Shown here: positions 26,191 to 34,340 of the stretch, in pieces
Layout: the number at the start of each line of letters is the position of its first letter
Position numbering within the stretch: the stretch's first letter is position 1
Source of the DNA: Methylobacterium sp. 17Sr1-1
GTDB lineage: Bacteria > Pseudomonadota > Alphaproteobacteria > Rhizobiales > Beijerinckiaceae
Direction of reading: 5' to 3'
NCBI RefSeq assembly: GCF_003173775.1
Contig: NZ_CP029552.1
Span: 1,993,001-2,057,000 of the forward strand
DNA: 64,000 nucleotides
The notes under the pieces: model-generated
Database searches by the model: none
What the model saw: the letters and a program-made list of their open reading frames with translations, nothing else
Told to the model about the DNA's origin: nothing
Program-made: the position numbers and the translations under genes

Positions 26191-27231
26191 ATGGATCAGG
26201 CCAAGCTCGCCGCCCTGCGTGGCCGCTACCTCGACGCGACCGGCGGCGACATCGACGACCCGGATTTCGCCAAGGCCGCCGCGCAGCAATTCAGCGAGAG
26301 CGACCGGCGCAAGTGGCCCTTCGCCGACCCGGCGACCTTCCTCGACCTGCCGTTCCGCCCCGAGGCCGCGACGCTGCCCGATTTCGGCGGGCTCGACGTG
26401 GCACTGATCGGGGTGCCGATGGATCTCGGCGTCACCAACCGGGCCGGCGCCCGCCACGGGCCGCGGGCGGTGCGGGCGGTGGAGCGCATCGGCCCCTACG
26501 AGCACGTGCTGCGCATCACCCCGGCGGCGGAGCTGAAGGCGGCCGATATCGGCGACGTGCCGTTCCGCAGCCGCTTCTCCCTCGAGAGCTGCCACGAGGA
26601 CATCGAGGCGTTCTTTTCCACCGTGGTCAAGGCGGGCGTGGTGCCGCTGGCGGTCGGCGGCGACCACTCGATCAGCCGCGCGACCCTGCGGGCGGTGGGT
26701 GCGTCGCGCCCGGTCGGCATGATCCACATCGACGCCCATTGCGATACCGGCGGCGTCTACGAGGGCTCGAAGTTCCACCACGGCGGACCGTTCCGCCAGG
26801 CGGTGCTCGACGGCGTGCTCGATCCGGAGCGCACGATCCAGATCGGCATCCGGGGCGGCGCCGAGTACCTGTGGGAGTTCTCCTACGTCTCCGGCATGAC
26901 GGTGATCCACGCCGAGGAGGTGCCGCGGCTCGGGCTGCCGGCGGTGATCGCCCGGGCCCGCGAGGTCGCGGGCGACGGCCCGACCTACCTCTCTTTCGAC
27001 GTCGACAGCCTCGATCCCGGCTTCGCGCCGGGCACCGGCACGCCGGAGATGGGCGGGCTCTCCCCGCGCGAGGTGCTGGATCTGCTGCGGGGGCTCGCCG
27101 GCCTGAACATCGTCGGCGGCGACGTGGTCGAGGTGGCGCCGCAATACGATCCGACCGGCAACACGGCGCAATGTGCCGCGCAGGTGCTGTTCGAGCTCCT
27201 GTGCCTGGTGGCGGCGGGGCGGCGGGGTTAG
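26191..27231 (+). CDS. Agmatinase-family ureohydrolase
   Basis: This 346-residue binuclear-Mn enzyme removes urea from a guanidino substrate. Metal ligands are visible in GGDHSIS, IHIDAHCDTGG and LSFDVDSLDPGFAPGTGTPE. The GVPMDLGVTNRAGARHGPRAVR motif is that of agmatinase/guanidinobutyrase rather than arginase. The 50-residue N-terminal extension (FAKAAAQQFSESDRRKWPF) is longer than in typical SpeB. It is therefore closer to guanidino-acid hydrolases in length, and agmatine is only one candidate substrate alongside guanidinobutyrate or guanidinopropionate. Standing alone, it gives no operon clue; an amino-acid decarboxylase lies 4 kb away on the other strand. Confidence 0.88.
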   Translation: MDQAKLAALRGRYLDATGGDIDDPDFAKAAAQQFSESDRRKWPFADPATFLDLPFRPEAATLPDFGGLDVALIGVPMDLGVTNRAGARHGPRAVRAVERIGPYEHVLRITPAAELKAADIGDVPFRSRFSLESCHEDIEAFFSTVVKAGVVPLAVGGDHSISRATLRAVGASRPVGMIHIDAHCDTGGVYEGSKFHHGGPFRQAVLDGVLDPERTIQIGIRGGAEYLWEFSYVSGMTVIHAEEVPRLGLPAVIARAREVAGDGPTYLSFDVDSLDPGFAPGTGTPEMGGLSPREVLDLLRGLAGLNIVGGDVVEVAPQYDPTGNTAQCAAQVLFELLCLVAAGRRG

Positions 27232-27262
27232 CCCGTCGTCCCCCGCCCCCGCCGGCCGGGGT

Positions 27263-28198
27263 TCACCCCCCGGCCACGCCCTGCGCGTCGACGTAGAGCG
27301 CGTAGAGCGACTGGCTCGCCGCCATGAACAGCCGGTTGCGGTGGCGGCCGCCGAAGCAGAGGTTGGCGCAGCGCTCCGGCAGGCGGATGCGGCCGATCAG
27401 GGTGCCTTCCGGATTGTAGACCATCACCCCGTCGAGGGCGTCCGAGCCCATGCCCCAGCCACACCACAGGTTGCCGTCGGTGTCGCAGCGGAAGCCGTCC
27501 GGCGTGCCGGGTCCGGCGTCAATGTGGACGCGCCGGTTCGTCAGCCGCCCGTTCGCGACGTCGTAGGCGAGGATGCGGCGATTCGGCTGCGCCCGCGATT
27601 CGACGAGGTAGAGGATCGATTCGTCGGGGGAGAAGCACAGGCCGTTCGGCCCTGCGAGGTCGGTGGCGACGGCTGCCAGCACCCCGGTCTCCGGGTCGAG
27701 GCGGTAGACGTTCTGGGGCGATTCCGGCTCGGCCCGCTCGCCCTCGTAATTGCCGAGGATGCCGAAGGGCGGATCGGTGAACCAGACCGCGCCGTCGGAG
27801 GCCACCACCACGTCGTTGGGCGAGTTGAGGCGCTTGCCCTCGTAAGCGTCGGCCAGCACCGTGATCGCGCCGTCATACTCGGTGCGCGTCACCCGCCGCC
27901 CGCCATGCTCGCAGGTGACGAGGCGGCCCTGGCGGTCTCGGGTGTTGCCGTTGGCGAAGTTCGACGGCTTGCGGAACACCGAGACCGCGCCGCTCTCCTC
28001 GTCGTAGCGCAGGATGCGGTTGTTCGGGATGTCGCTCCACAGGAGGTAGCGCCCGTCGCCGAACCAGACCGGCCCCTCGCTCCAGCGGCAGCCGGTGGCG
28101 AGGCGCTCGATCCCGGCGCTGAACACCCGGTAGCGGGCGAAGGAGGGGTCGATGACCTCGATGGCGGGGTCGGGATACCGGGTCGTCGGCGTCCACAC
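27263..28198 (-). CDS. SMP-30/gluconolactonase-family lactonase
   Basis: The 311-residue six-bladed beta-propeller lactonase has metal ligands in WSEGPVWFG (Glu), RLNSPNDVVV (Asn), AGPNGLCFS (Asn) and PDGFRCDTDGNLW (Asp), the standard four-residue site. The GTG at 28198 follows AGGAGG at good spacing; a start 22 codons upstream would add an arginine-rich stretch without family similarity. It is divergent from a uronate dehydrogenase-like gene 173 bases away. Uronate dehydrogenase makes aldarolactones, so this enzyme may open them to aldaric acids. That pairing is inference from context. Confidence 0.88.
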   Translation of the reverse strand: MWTPTTRYPDPAIEVIDPSFARYRVFSAGIERLATGCRWSEGPVWFGDGRYLLWSDIPNNRILRYDEESGAVSVFRKPSNFANGNTRDRQGRLVTCEHGGRRVTRTEYDGAITVLADAYEGKRLNSPNDVVVASDGAVWFTDPPFGILGNYEGERAEPESPQNVYRLDPETGVLAAVATDLAGPNGLCFSPDESILYLVESRAQPNRRILAYDVANGRLTNRRVHIDAGPGTPDGFRCDTDGNLWCGWGMGSDALDGVMVYNPEGTLIGRIRLPERCANLCFGGRHRNRLFMAASQSLYALYVDAQGVAGG

Positions 28199-28371
28199 GG
28201 TGGCTGTCCTCCTGATGCTCTTCCTGGCGCGGCGGACCTTCGCGGGGCACAAGCCGCGATGCAAGCGCCGAGAGGCACGGCGCGCCTCGACGGGGAACCG
28301 CCGTTCCCCGATGATGGGGCCCTTGACCTCGCGCCGGACGGGCGCGCACCAACGATGAAGCAGGAGGACGC

Positions 28372-29205
28372 ATGAGCGAGGCAGCGGGAATCCGGGTCGC
28401 CCTGTCGGGGGCGGGGGGCCAGATCGGGGCGGTGCTGCGGCCGCGGCTCCTCGATGCCGGGATCGTCCTGCGCTCCGGCGGGGGGCCGACGGCGCTGGCG
28501 CCGCTCTCCGACTCCGAGACGGTGACGACGGGCGACCTGCGCGACGCCGCGGCGGTCGACCGGCTGCTCGAGGGAACGGAGGTCCTGGTGCACATGGCCG
28601 GCACCAGCGTCGAGAAGCCGCTGCCGGAGGTGATCGAGAACAACTTACGTGCCCTCCAGGCGGTCTACGAGGGCGCCCGCCGCCATCGCCTGCGGCGGGT
28701 GATCTTCGCCAGTTCCAACCACGCCTTCGGCATGCACTCGGTGAACGACCGGCTCGCCATCGACGCGCCGTTCCGGCCCGACGGCGCCTACGGCCTGAGC
28801 AAGGCCTGGGGCGAGCTGATGGGGCAGATGTACTGGGACCGGCACGGCATCGAGGGGGTGGCGTTGCGCATCGGCAGCGCCCTGCCGCGGCCGACCGAGT
28901 TCCGCCACCTCTCGACCTGGCTCGGCCACGACGACCTCGCCCAGCTCGTGCTGCGCAGCATCACGGCACCGATCCCGGGCTACGTCGCGGTCTGGGGCGC
29001 CTCGAACAACCCACGCAGCTACTGGGACAACAGCGCGGCGGCCGCCGTGATCGGCTACCGGCCGACCCAGTCGGCGGAAGATTGGGCCGAGGAGATCCTC
29101 GCACAGGAGAACCCCCTCGATCCGGTCGCCCGCACCCTCCAAGGGGGCAGCTTCACGACGATCGACTACACGCCGCTGGCCGAGCGGCCGGGGCGGGACA
29201 GGTGA
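28372..29205 (+). CDS. udh: NAD-dependent uronate dehydrogenase-like protein (extended SDR)
   Basis: This 277-residue extended short-chain dehydrogenase has the nucleotide loop SGAGGQIG, the catalytic YGLSKAWGE (Tyr and Lys) and FASSNHAFG. The WGASNNPRSYWDN motif near residue 205 matches uronate dehydrogenases, which oxidise galacturonate or glucuronate to the aldarolactone. The ATG has a strong AGGAGG. The divergent SMP-30 lactonase next door fits the following pathway step. Other NAD-dependent epimerase/dehydratase substrates cannot be excluded. Confidence 0.78.
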   Translation: MSEAAGIRVALSGAGGQIGAVLRPRLLDAGIVLRSGGGPTALAPLSDSETVTTGDLRDAAAVDRLLEGTEVLVHMAGTSVEKPLPEVIENNLRALQAVYEGARRHRLRRVIFASSNHAFGMHSVNDRLAIDAPFRPDGAYGLSKAWGELMGQMYWDRHGIEGVALRIGSALPRPTEFRHLSTWLGHDDLAQLVLRSITAPIPGYVAVWGASNNPRSYWDNSAAAAVIGYRPTQSAEDWAEEILAQENPLDPVARTLQGGSFTTIDYTPLAERPGRDR

Positions 29206-29226
29206 GGCGCTGACGCCACCGCCCGA

Positions 29227-29618
29227 ACCCTCCCCCGCAGAGGCTAGCGGATTCACACTTCGCCGTCCGAGAGCCAATCCCTTGTGAAGGCTGGCGCTTT
29301 CCCCTCCCCCTTGTGGGGAGGGGCTAGGGGTGGGGGTGGTGCCGGAGAAGTCTCGCGCTCAATCCTGCACCACCCCCACCTCCAACTCCTCCCCACAAGG
29401 GGGAGGAGAGGCGCCTTGTCTTCAAAGGTCCAAAGCACTCAGACCCAGATGTGTGAACACGCTAGCCTCTGCGGGGGAGGGTGCCCCACGGAGTGGGGCG
29501 GGAGAGGGGCAGCGCGACGCTGCTTCAGGTGGCGCTCTTCATGAAGCGCGCGACCTTTCCGGAAACGTGCTCCCCTCTCCCGGCCCCTGCTGACGCAGGG
29601 ACCACCCTCCCCCGCGGA
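29227..29618. repeat. Compound nested inverted repeats (family B), copy 2
   Basis: Outer arms at 29227-29258 and 29451-29482 (ACCCTCCCCCGCAGAGGCTA type) enclose inner arms at 29298-29342 and 29366-29407 (CCCTCCCCCTTGTGGGGAGG type). The right outer arm is reused as the left arm (29468-29511) of a further inverted pair ending at 29571-29618. The block fills the gap between udh and nsrR, which converge here, so it may serve as a bidirectional terminator. Confidence 0.8.
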
Positions 29619-29640
29619 GGGGGGAGGGTTCGCGTGCGAC

Positions 29641-30102
29641 CTACACCCCCACCCGCTCACCCCCCGGCTCCGGCAGGCCCAGCAGGCGCGCCAGGTCCGG
29701 GGCCGCGCCTCCCGCCAGCAGGTCCGCCAGGGTGTAGCCGTCAAGCACCGCCAGGAAGGCGGCGAGCGCCTCAGCCAGTGCGCGGCGCAGGCGGCAGGCC
29801 GGAGTGATGGCGCAGGCCCCCTCGCCGAAGCACTCGACCAGGGCCAGGTCCTCCTCGGTCTGCCGCACCACCGCGCCGACCACGATCTCGCCGGGGCTCA
29901 GCGCCAGGCGCAGGCCGCCGCCGCGGCCGCGGATGGTGCGTACCAGGCCGAGCCGGCCGAGCTGGTGCACCACCTTGGTCAGGTGGTTCTCGGAGATGCC
30001 GTAGGCCCGGGCGATCTCCGCGATGGAGCTCTGCCGCGGCTCGTTCGCCCCGAGATAGAGCAGCGTGCGCAGGGCGTAGTCGGTGTAGCGCGTCAGGCGC
30101 AT
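29641..30102 (-). CDS. nsrR: NsrR, Rrf2-family nitric-oxide-sensing repressor
   Basis: This 153-residue Rrf2 protein has an N-terminal winged helix (MRLTRYTDYALRTLLYLG, ISENHLTKVVHQLGRLGLV). The iron-sulfur ligands are Cys91, Cys97 and Cys103 in the C-x5-C-x5-C spacing of NsrR, which distinguishes it from IscR and RirA. Nitric oxide destroys the cluster and relieves repression. It is divergent from the flavohaemoglobin gene, its best-known target, and the 92-base gap holds two NsrR-like dyads. The length suits the family and nothing appears missing. Confidence 0.92.
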   Translation of the reverse strand: MRLTRYTDYALRTLLYLGANEPRQSSIAEIARAYGISENHLTKVVHQLGRLGLVRTIRGRGGGLRLALSPGEIVVGAVVRQTEEDLALVECFGEGACAITPACRLRRALAEALAAFLAVLDGYTLADLLAGGAAPDLARLLGLPEPGGERVGV

Positions 30103-30122
30103 GGGAGCCTCGCCCGTCTCAT

Positions 30123-30145
30123 AACATGTAATTCCTATGCACCTT
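30123..30145. promoter_or_regulatory. NsrR-like operator, nsrR-proximal
   Basis: AACATGTAATTCCTATGCACCTT is a 23-base imperfect dyad with the ATG/CAT and AA..TT positions of the NsrR consensus AAGATGCATTTNAAATGCATCTT. It lies 21 bases before the nsrR start, so it would mediate autorepression. Confidence 0.7.
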
Positions 30146-30161
30146 CTGATGCGCGCCGTAT

Positions 30162-30184
30162 AAGGTTCATATCGAATGCACCTT
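30162..30184. promoter_or_regulatory. NsrR-like operator, hmp-proximal
   Basis: AAGGTTCAT-N5-ATGCACCTT is a 23-base dyad with only one mismatch between its nine-base arms and a good fit to the NsrR consensus. It ends 10 bases before the hmp ATG and is 39 bases from the first site. It would overlap the hmp start region. Confidence 0.78.
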
Positions 30185-30194
30185 TGAGCGCGCC

Positions 30195-31451
30195 ATGCCG
30201 TCTCCGCTGAGCCCCGCCACCATCGCTCTCGTCAAGGCCACCGTGCCCGCCCTGGAGGTGTACGGCTCCGCCATCACCCGCCGGATGTACGAGCGCCTGT
30301 TCCAGGACCCGGCGATCCGTGACCTGTTCAACCAGTCGCATCACGGCGAGACCGGCTCGCAGCCGAAAGCCCTGGCGAATGCGGTTCTGGCCTATGCGCG
30401 CCACATCGACGATCTCGGCGCGCTCGCCGGCGCGGTCGAGCGCATCGCCCAGAAGCACGTCACCCTGGCGATCCTGCCGGCCCATTACACCTCCGTCGCC
30501 GAGGCGTTGCTCGGGGCGATCCGGGACGTGCTCGGCGACGCCGCGACCCCGGAGATCTGCGCCGCCTGGGGCGAGGCCTACTGGTTCCTGGCCGGCATCC
30601 TGATCGATCGGGAGGCGGCGATCTACCACGATCACGCCGCGCGACCCGGCGGCTGGACCGGTTGGCGCGACTTCCGCATCGAGAGCGTGACGGCCGAGAG
30701 CGAGACGATCCGCTCCTTCGTGCTGGTGCCGGTGGATGGCGGAAAGGTGCTGCGCCACGAGCCCGGCCAATATCTGGGCCTCCGCCTCGACCTGCCGGGC
30801 GACGGGGCACAGGATCCGGGTGTGCTCAAGCGCAACTACTCGATCTCCTGCGCGCCGAACGACCGCGCCTACCGCATCACCGTCAAGCGCGAGGCCGCGC
30901 CGGGCCGGCCCGCCGGCCTAGTCTCGTCCTGGCTGCACGACACGGCCCATCCCGGCACGGTGCTCGGCGTCGCGGCGCCCGCCGGCGACTTCGCGCTCGA
31001 TCGCGCCTCGACCGCGCCGGTGGTGCTGGTGAGCGGCGGCGTCGGCCTCACCCCGATGATGAGCATGCTGGAGACGATCCACGCCGAGACGCCGGCGCGG
31101 CCGACCTGGTACGTCCACGGGGCGCTGAACGGCCGGGTCCACGCCATGGCCGGGCACGCCCGGCGGCTGGCCGCCGAATGCCCGGCGATCCGCCTGCACA
31201 CGATCTACGAGGCGCCGGAAGCCGCCGACCGGCTCGGCGTCGATCACGACGCCGTCGGCCGCATCACGCCGGACTGGCTCGCCGCCCACACCCCGGCGGC
31301 GGAGGCGATCTACTACCTGTGCGGCCCGAAGCCCTTCCTCGCGAGCCTCGTCCACGGCCTCGCGCGCCTGGGCGTGCCGGCGGCGCGCATCCGCTACGAG
31401 TTCTTCGGGCCGGCGGACGAGCTGGTGGAGGAGGCGCGCCAAGCGGCGTGA
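30195..31451 (+). CDS. hmp: Flavohaemoglobin nitric oxide dioxygenase
   Basis: This 418-residue enzyme converts nitric oxide to nitrate with O2 and NAD(P)H. The globin domain (about 1-140) has the distal tyrosine in RRMYERLF (Tyr32) and the proximal haem histidine in RIAQKHV (His88). The FAD domain (about 150-260) has GQYLGLRLDLPG and LKRNYSIS. The NAD domain has LVSGGVGLTPMMSMLE and YYLCGPKPFLASL. All three domains are complete. Control by the divergent nsrR is strongly indicated by the two dyads in the shared promoter region. The Shine-Dalgarno is weak, so the transcript leader may be very short. Confidence 0.95.
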   Translation: MPSPLSPATIALVKATVPALEVYGSAITRRMYERLFQDPAIRDLFNQSHHGETGSQPKALANAVLAYARHIDDLGALAGAVERIAQKHVTLAILPAHYTSVAEALLGAIRDVLGDAATPEICAAWGEAYWFLAGILIDREAAIYHDHAARPGGWTGWRDFRIESVTAESETIRSFVLVPVDGGKVLRHEPGQYLGLRLDLPGDGAQDPGVLKRNYSISCAPNDRAYRITVKREAAPGRPAGLVSSWLHDTAHPGTVLGVAAPAGDFALDRASTAPVVLVSGGVGLTPMMSMLETIHAETPARPTWYVHGALNGRVHAMAGHARRLAAECPAIRLHTIYEAPEAADRLGVDHDAVGRITPDWLAAHTPAAEAIYYLCGPKPFLASLVHGLARLGVPAARIRYEFFGPADELVEEARQAA

Positions 31452-31474
31452 GCGGACCGACGTGATACCCTCCA

Positions 31475-31614
31475 CGTCATCCCGGGGCCGCGAGAGCGGA
31501 ACCCGGGATCCATAACCGCCGACAATGCCGAACACGGCGACCGGTCTTCCGCTTCTTCTTGGAACGTTGGTGGTTCTGGATCCCGGGCTCCGCTGGCGCG
31601 GCCCCGGGATGACC
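31475..31614. repeat. Intergenic inverted repeat (family A), copy 2
   Basis: It begins CGTCATCCCGGGGCCGCG and ends GCGCGGCCCCGGGATGAC, with inner arms around ACCCGGGATCCATAACCGCC (31501-31520) and GGTGGTTCTGGATCCCGGG (31569-31587). It fills most of the gap between convergent hmp and the enolase-superfamily gene. Confidence 0.88.
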
Positions 31615-31667
31615 CTGCGAGATTGAGGCCTCGGCGCGAGATCTGCGCCTCTCGGCGCGAGGGAGCC

Positions 31668-32813
31668 TCACGCCTGCGCCAGCACCCTGGCATTCTCCCG
31701 GATCGCCGCCTCGCTCACCGCGATCCCGAGTCCCGGGCCCTGGGGCACCACCACCGCGCCGGCCTCGACCGGCACCCGGGCCTCCAGCACGTCCTCGGTC
31801 AGGACGTGGTGGGGCATGTAGAACTCGCAGCCGAGCGAGATGCCGGGCGTCGCCGCGATGAGCTGGGTGCCGGCGGCGAGCGCGATGCCGCCCTCCCACA
31901 GGGTGCCGCCATAGCCCGGCAGGCCGGCGGTCTCGGCGATCGCCATCAGGCTTTGCGCCTTCAGCATGCCGCCACACTTCATCAGCTTCACCGAGACCGC
32001 GTCCGCCGCCCGGCGCCGGACCACCTCCAGGGCGTCGGCGGCATCGAAGCAGCTCTCGTCGGCGAGGATCGGGGTCTCGATAGCGGCCGTCAGCTCCGCC
32101 ATCGCGTCGAGGTGGCGGCGTGCCACCGGCTGCTCGATGAAGGTCGGCCGGAAGGCCTCGACGTCGCGCAAGGTGCGCAGGGCCCCGAACGGCGCCAGCG
32201 CCTGGTTGTAGTCGACCCGCAGGTCGATGCCCTCGCCGAAGGCCGCCCGCATCGCTCCGAGATGGGCGAGGTCCTCGGCGTGGGATTTCACCCCGGTCTT
32301 CACCTTGAACAGGCGGTGGCCCTCCGCTGTCATGGCGTGCATGCGGGCGAGGTCGGCCTCGAAATCGGGATCGGCGATCGAGAACGACAGCGGGATCCGG
32401 TCCCGCACCCGGCCGCCGAGCAACTCGGCGACGGAGAGCCCGGCGGCGTGGCCGAGGATGTCGAACAGGGCCATCTCGACCGCCGCCTTGGCGTCGGTGT
32501 GGCCGGTGAGCGCCCGATCGAGGTCGGCGGACAGCGCCCGGACGTGACGCGCCGAGCGGCCGAGGATCAGCGGGCGCAGATAGGTGTCGAGGGCCGAGAA
32601 GGCGCCCTCGGCGGTGCCGGTGAACACCTCCCAGGGCGCGGCCTCGCCCCAGCCGACGATCCCCTCGCGCGTGGTGAGCGCCAGCAGCACCCGCTTGACC
32701 GTGCCCTTGACGTCGCCGACGCCCTGGCGGCGGGCCATCCTGATCGGGCTCTCGATCAGGACGACGCGCAGGTGCTCGATCACCAGCGGATCGGTGAGGG
32801 GCATGCGGCTCAC
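31668..32813 (-). CDS. Enolase-superfamily enzyme, muconate-lactonizing subgroup
   Basis: The protein has 381 residues. The N-terminal capping domain is followed by a barrel with the K-x-K pair Lys170/Lys172 (FKVKTG). Metal ligands are Asp201 (VDYNQA), Glu227 (FIEQP) and Asp252 (ADES), and the second catalytic lysine is Lys276 (VSVKLMKCGG). This is the MLE-type arrangement used by muconate cycloisomerases, dipeptide epimerases and cis-3-hydroxyproline dehydratase. It ends an operon with an amino-acid ABC transporter, favouring an amino-acid-derived substrate (dipeptide or hydroxyproline-like) over aromatic catabolism. That choice is inference. The start overlaps the SDR stop by four bases. 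Confidence 0.85.
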   Translation of the reverse strand: MSRMPLTDPLVIEHLRVVLIESPIRMARRQGVGDVKGTVKRVLLALTTREGIVGWGEAAPWEVFTGTAEGAFSALDTYLRPLILGRSARHVRALSADLDRALTGHTDAKAAVEMALFDILGHAAGLSVAELLGGRVRDRIPLSFSIADPDFEADLARMHAMTAEGHRLFKVKTGVKSHAEDLAHLGAMRAAFGEGIDLRVDYNQALAPFGALRTLRDVEAFRPTFIEQPVARRHLDAMAELTAAIETPILADESCFDAADALEVVRRRAADAVSVKLMKCGGMLKAQSLMAIAETAGLPGYGGTLWEGGIALAAGTQLIAATPGISLGCEFYMPHHVLTEDVLEARVPVEAGAVVVPQGPGLGIAVSEAAIRENARVLAQA

Positions 32814-33553
32814 GTGAGCCCTCCGTCGACGTGGATGACCTGGCCGGTGACGTAGGACGCCGCCGGGGAGGCGAGGAACGCGATGACCGCCGCGATCTCC
32901 GCCGGATCGGCCCGCCGTCCGAGGGGGATGGCCGATTCGAGGGTCGCGATCGCCTCCGCCGACAAGGACCCGGCGCGGCCCGGATCCTTGCGGGTCAGGC
33001 CCGGCGCCACGGCGTTGACGGCGATGCCGCCGGGTGCCAGCTCGCGGGCGAGGCTCCGCACCAGGGCCTCCAGGGCGGCGCGGCCGGCGGAGGAGGCGGA
33101 GAACAGGCCGAGATCGGTCCGGTAGAGGTGGGCGACGTAGGACGACACCGCGACGATCCGCGGGGCTTGGGCACCCCGCAGCAGCGGCGCGGCCGCCTGC
33201 GCGAGCCGCAGGAACGACTCGGCCGAGAGGGCGAGCGCGCCGGCGAGGCTGCCGGGGTCGAGGGCGAGCGCGCCGCCGCGCTGCGCCTTGCCGGCGGCGG
33301 CCACCACGGCGTCGAGGCGCCCGAAGGTCTCAGCCGCGAGCGCCACGCCGCATGGCCCGGTCTCCGGGTCGGCGAGGTCGCCGAGCCAGGTCGCGACCGC
33401 GGCGCCCCGGGCCCGAACCGCTTCGGCCACCGCGTCGAGGCCCGCCGCGTTGCGGCCGCTATGCAGCACCAGGCCGTCGCCGGGGGCTGCCAGCGCCAGG
33501 GCCGTGGCGCGGCCGATGCCGCTGCCGGCACCCGTGACCAGGGTGACCCTCAC
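32810..33553 (-). CDS. SDR-fold protein lacking the catalytic Tyr and Lys
   Basis: This 247-residue Rossmann protein has an intact cofactor loop (TGAGSGIG, 7-14) and the C-terminal APGLTRKDPG and GQVIHVDGGLT typical of classical SDRs. At the active site the sequence is FSASSAGRAAL where YSASKAALxxL is expected. The catalytic Tyr is therefore Phe151 and the Lys is Ser155, while the upstream serine (SSY, 137-138) remains. The NNAG motif is also altered (AAAGKAQ). It probably binds NAD(P) but should not do normal SDR chemistry. The GTG start overlaps the ATPase stop and its own stop overlaps the enolase-family start, so it is embedded in the operon. Confidence 0.82.
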   Translation of the reverse strand: MRVTLVTGAGSGIGRATALALAAPGDGLVLHSGRNAAGLDAVAEAVRARGAAVATWLGDLADPETGPCGVALAAETFGRLDAVVAAAGKAQRGGALALDPGSLAGALALSAESFLRLAQAAAPLLRGAQAPRIVAVSSYVAHLYRTDLGLFSASSAGRAALEALVRSLARELAPGGIAVNAVAPGLTRKDPGRAGSLSAEAIATLESAIPLGRRADPAEIAAVIAFLASPAASYVTGQVIHVDGGLT

Positions 33554-34332
33554 GAGGGCACCGCCTCGCCGCGGCGATGGAAATGGGCGAGGAAGGCCCG
33601 GGTGTCGGGGTGCTGCGGCGCGTCGATCAGGGTGCGGGCCGGTCCCTCCTCGACCACGACGCCGTCGCGCAGGAAGACCACCCGGTCGGCGACCTCGCGG
33701 GCGAAGGCGATCTCGTGGGTGACGATCACCATCGTCATGCCGTCGGCGGCGAGCGCCCGCATCACGCCGAGCACTTCGCCGACGAGCTCGGGGTCGAGGG
33801 CCGAGGTCGCCTCGTCGAACAGCATCACCTCGGGCTCCATGGCGAGGGCCCGCGCGATGGCGACGCGCTGCTTCTGCCCGCCCGAGAGCCGGCTCGGATA
33901 CTGCTCGGCCTTGTCGGCGAGGCCGACCTTGGCGAGCAGCGCGCGGGCCCGCGCCTCGGCCTGCGCCTTGGGCAGGCGCTGCACGGTGAGCGGCCCCTCC
34001 ATGACGTTTTGCAGCGCCGTGAGGTGCGGAAACAGGTTGAAGTGCTGGAACACCATGCCGGTCCCGGCGCGGAACCGCGCCAGCGCCTTCGTCCCCGGCA
34101 GCTTGGTGCCGGGACCGAACCGGAACGCGTCGGCCCCGACCCGGACCTCGCCCGAATCCGGCACCACCAGGAGGTTGATGCAGCGGAGCAGGGTGGACTT
34201 GCCGGAGCCCGACGGCCCGATCAGCGCCACCACCCCGCCCACCGGCACGGCGAGCGACACGTCCTTGAGCACCGTGTTGGCGCCGAAGCTCTTGGCGAGA
34301 TGCGTGATCGCGATCTTGGGAGTCTCTGCCAT
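33550..34332 (-). CDS. Polar amino-acid ABC transporter ATP-binding protein (GlnQ/HisP type)
   Basis: The 260-residue ATPase has Walker A GPSGSGKST, a Q-loop in MVFQHFNLFPHLT, signature LSGGQKQRVAIARAL, Walker B VMLFDEATSALDPEL and H-loop VTHE. FQHFNLFPH and DEATSALDPE are typical of the polar amino-acid (PAAT) family. The ATG at 34332 has GAGGG six bases before it; a TTG four codons upstream is less likely. It lies between the permease and SDR genes in the same operon. Confidence 0.93.
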   Translation of the reverse strand: MAETPKIAITHLAKSFGANTVLKDVSLAVPVGGVVALIGPSGSGKSTLLRCINLLVVPDSGEVRVGADAFRFGPGTKLPGTKALARFRAGTGMVFQHFNLFPHLTALQNVMEGPLTVQRLPKAQAEARARALLAKVGLADKAEQYPSRLSGGQKQRVAIARALAMEPEVMLFDEATSALDPELVGEVLGVMRALAADGMTMVIVTHEIAFAREVADRVVFLRDGVVVEEGPARTLIDAPQHPDTRAFLAHFHRRGEAVPS

Positions 34333-34340
34333 GTCGGCCC

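Noticed and set aside
25839..26192. A 117-codon minus-strand gene between mucR and agmatinase
   Set aside because: Composition is Arg/Pro/Gly-rich with no ribosome-binding site and no domain.
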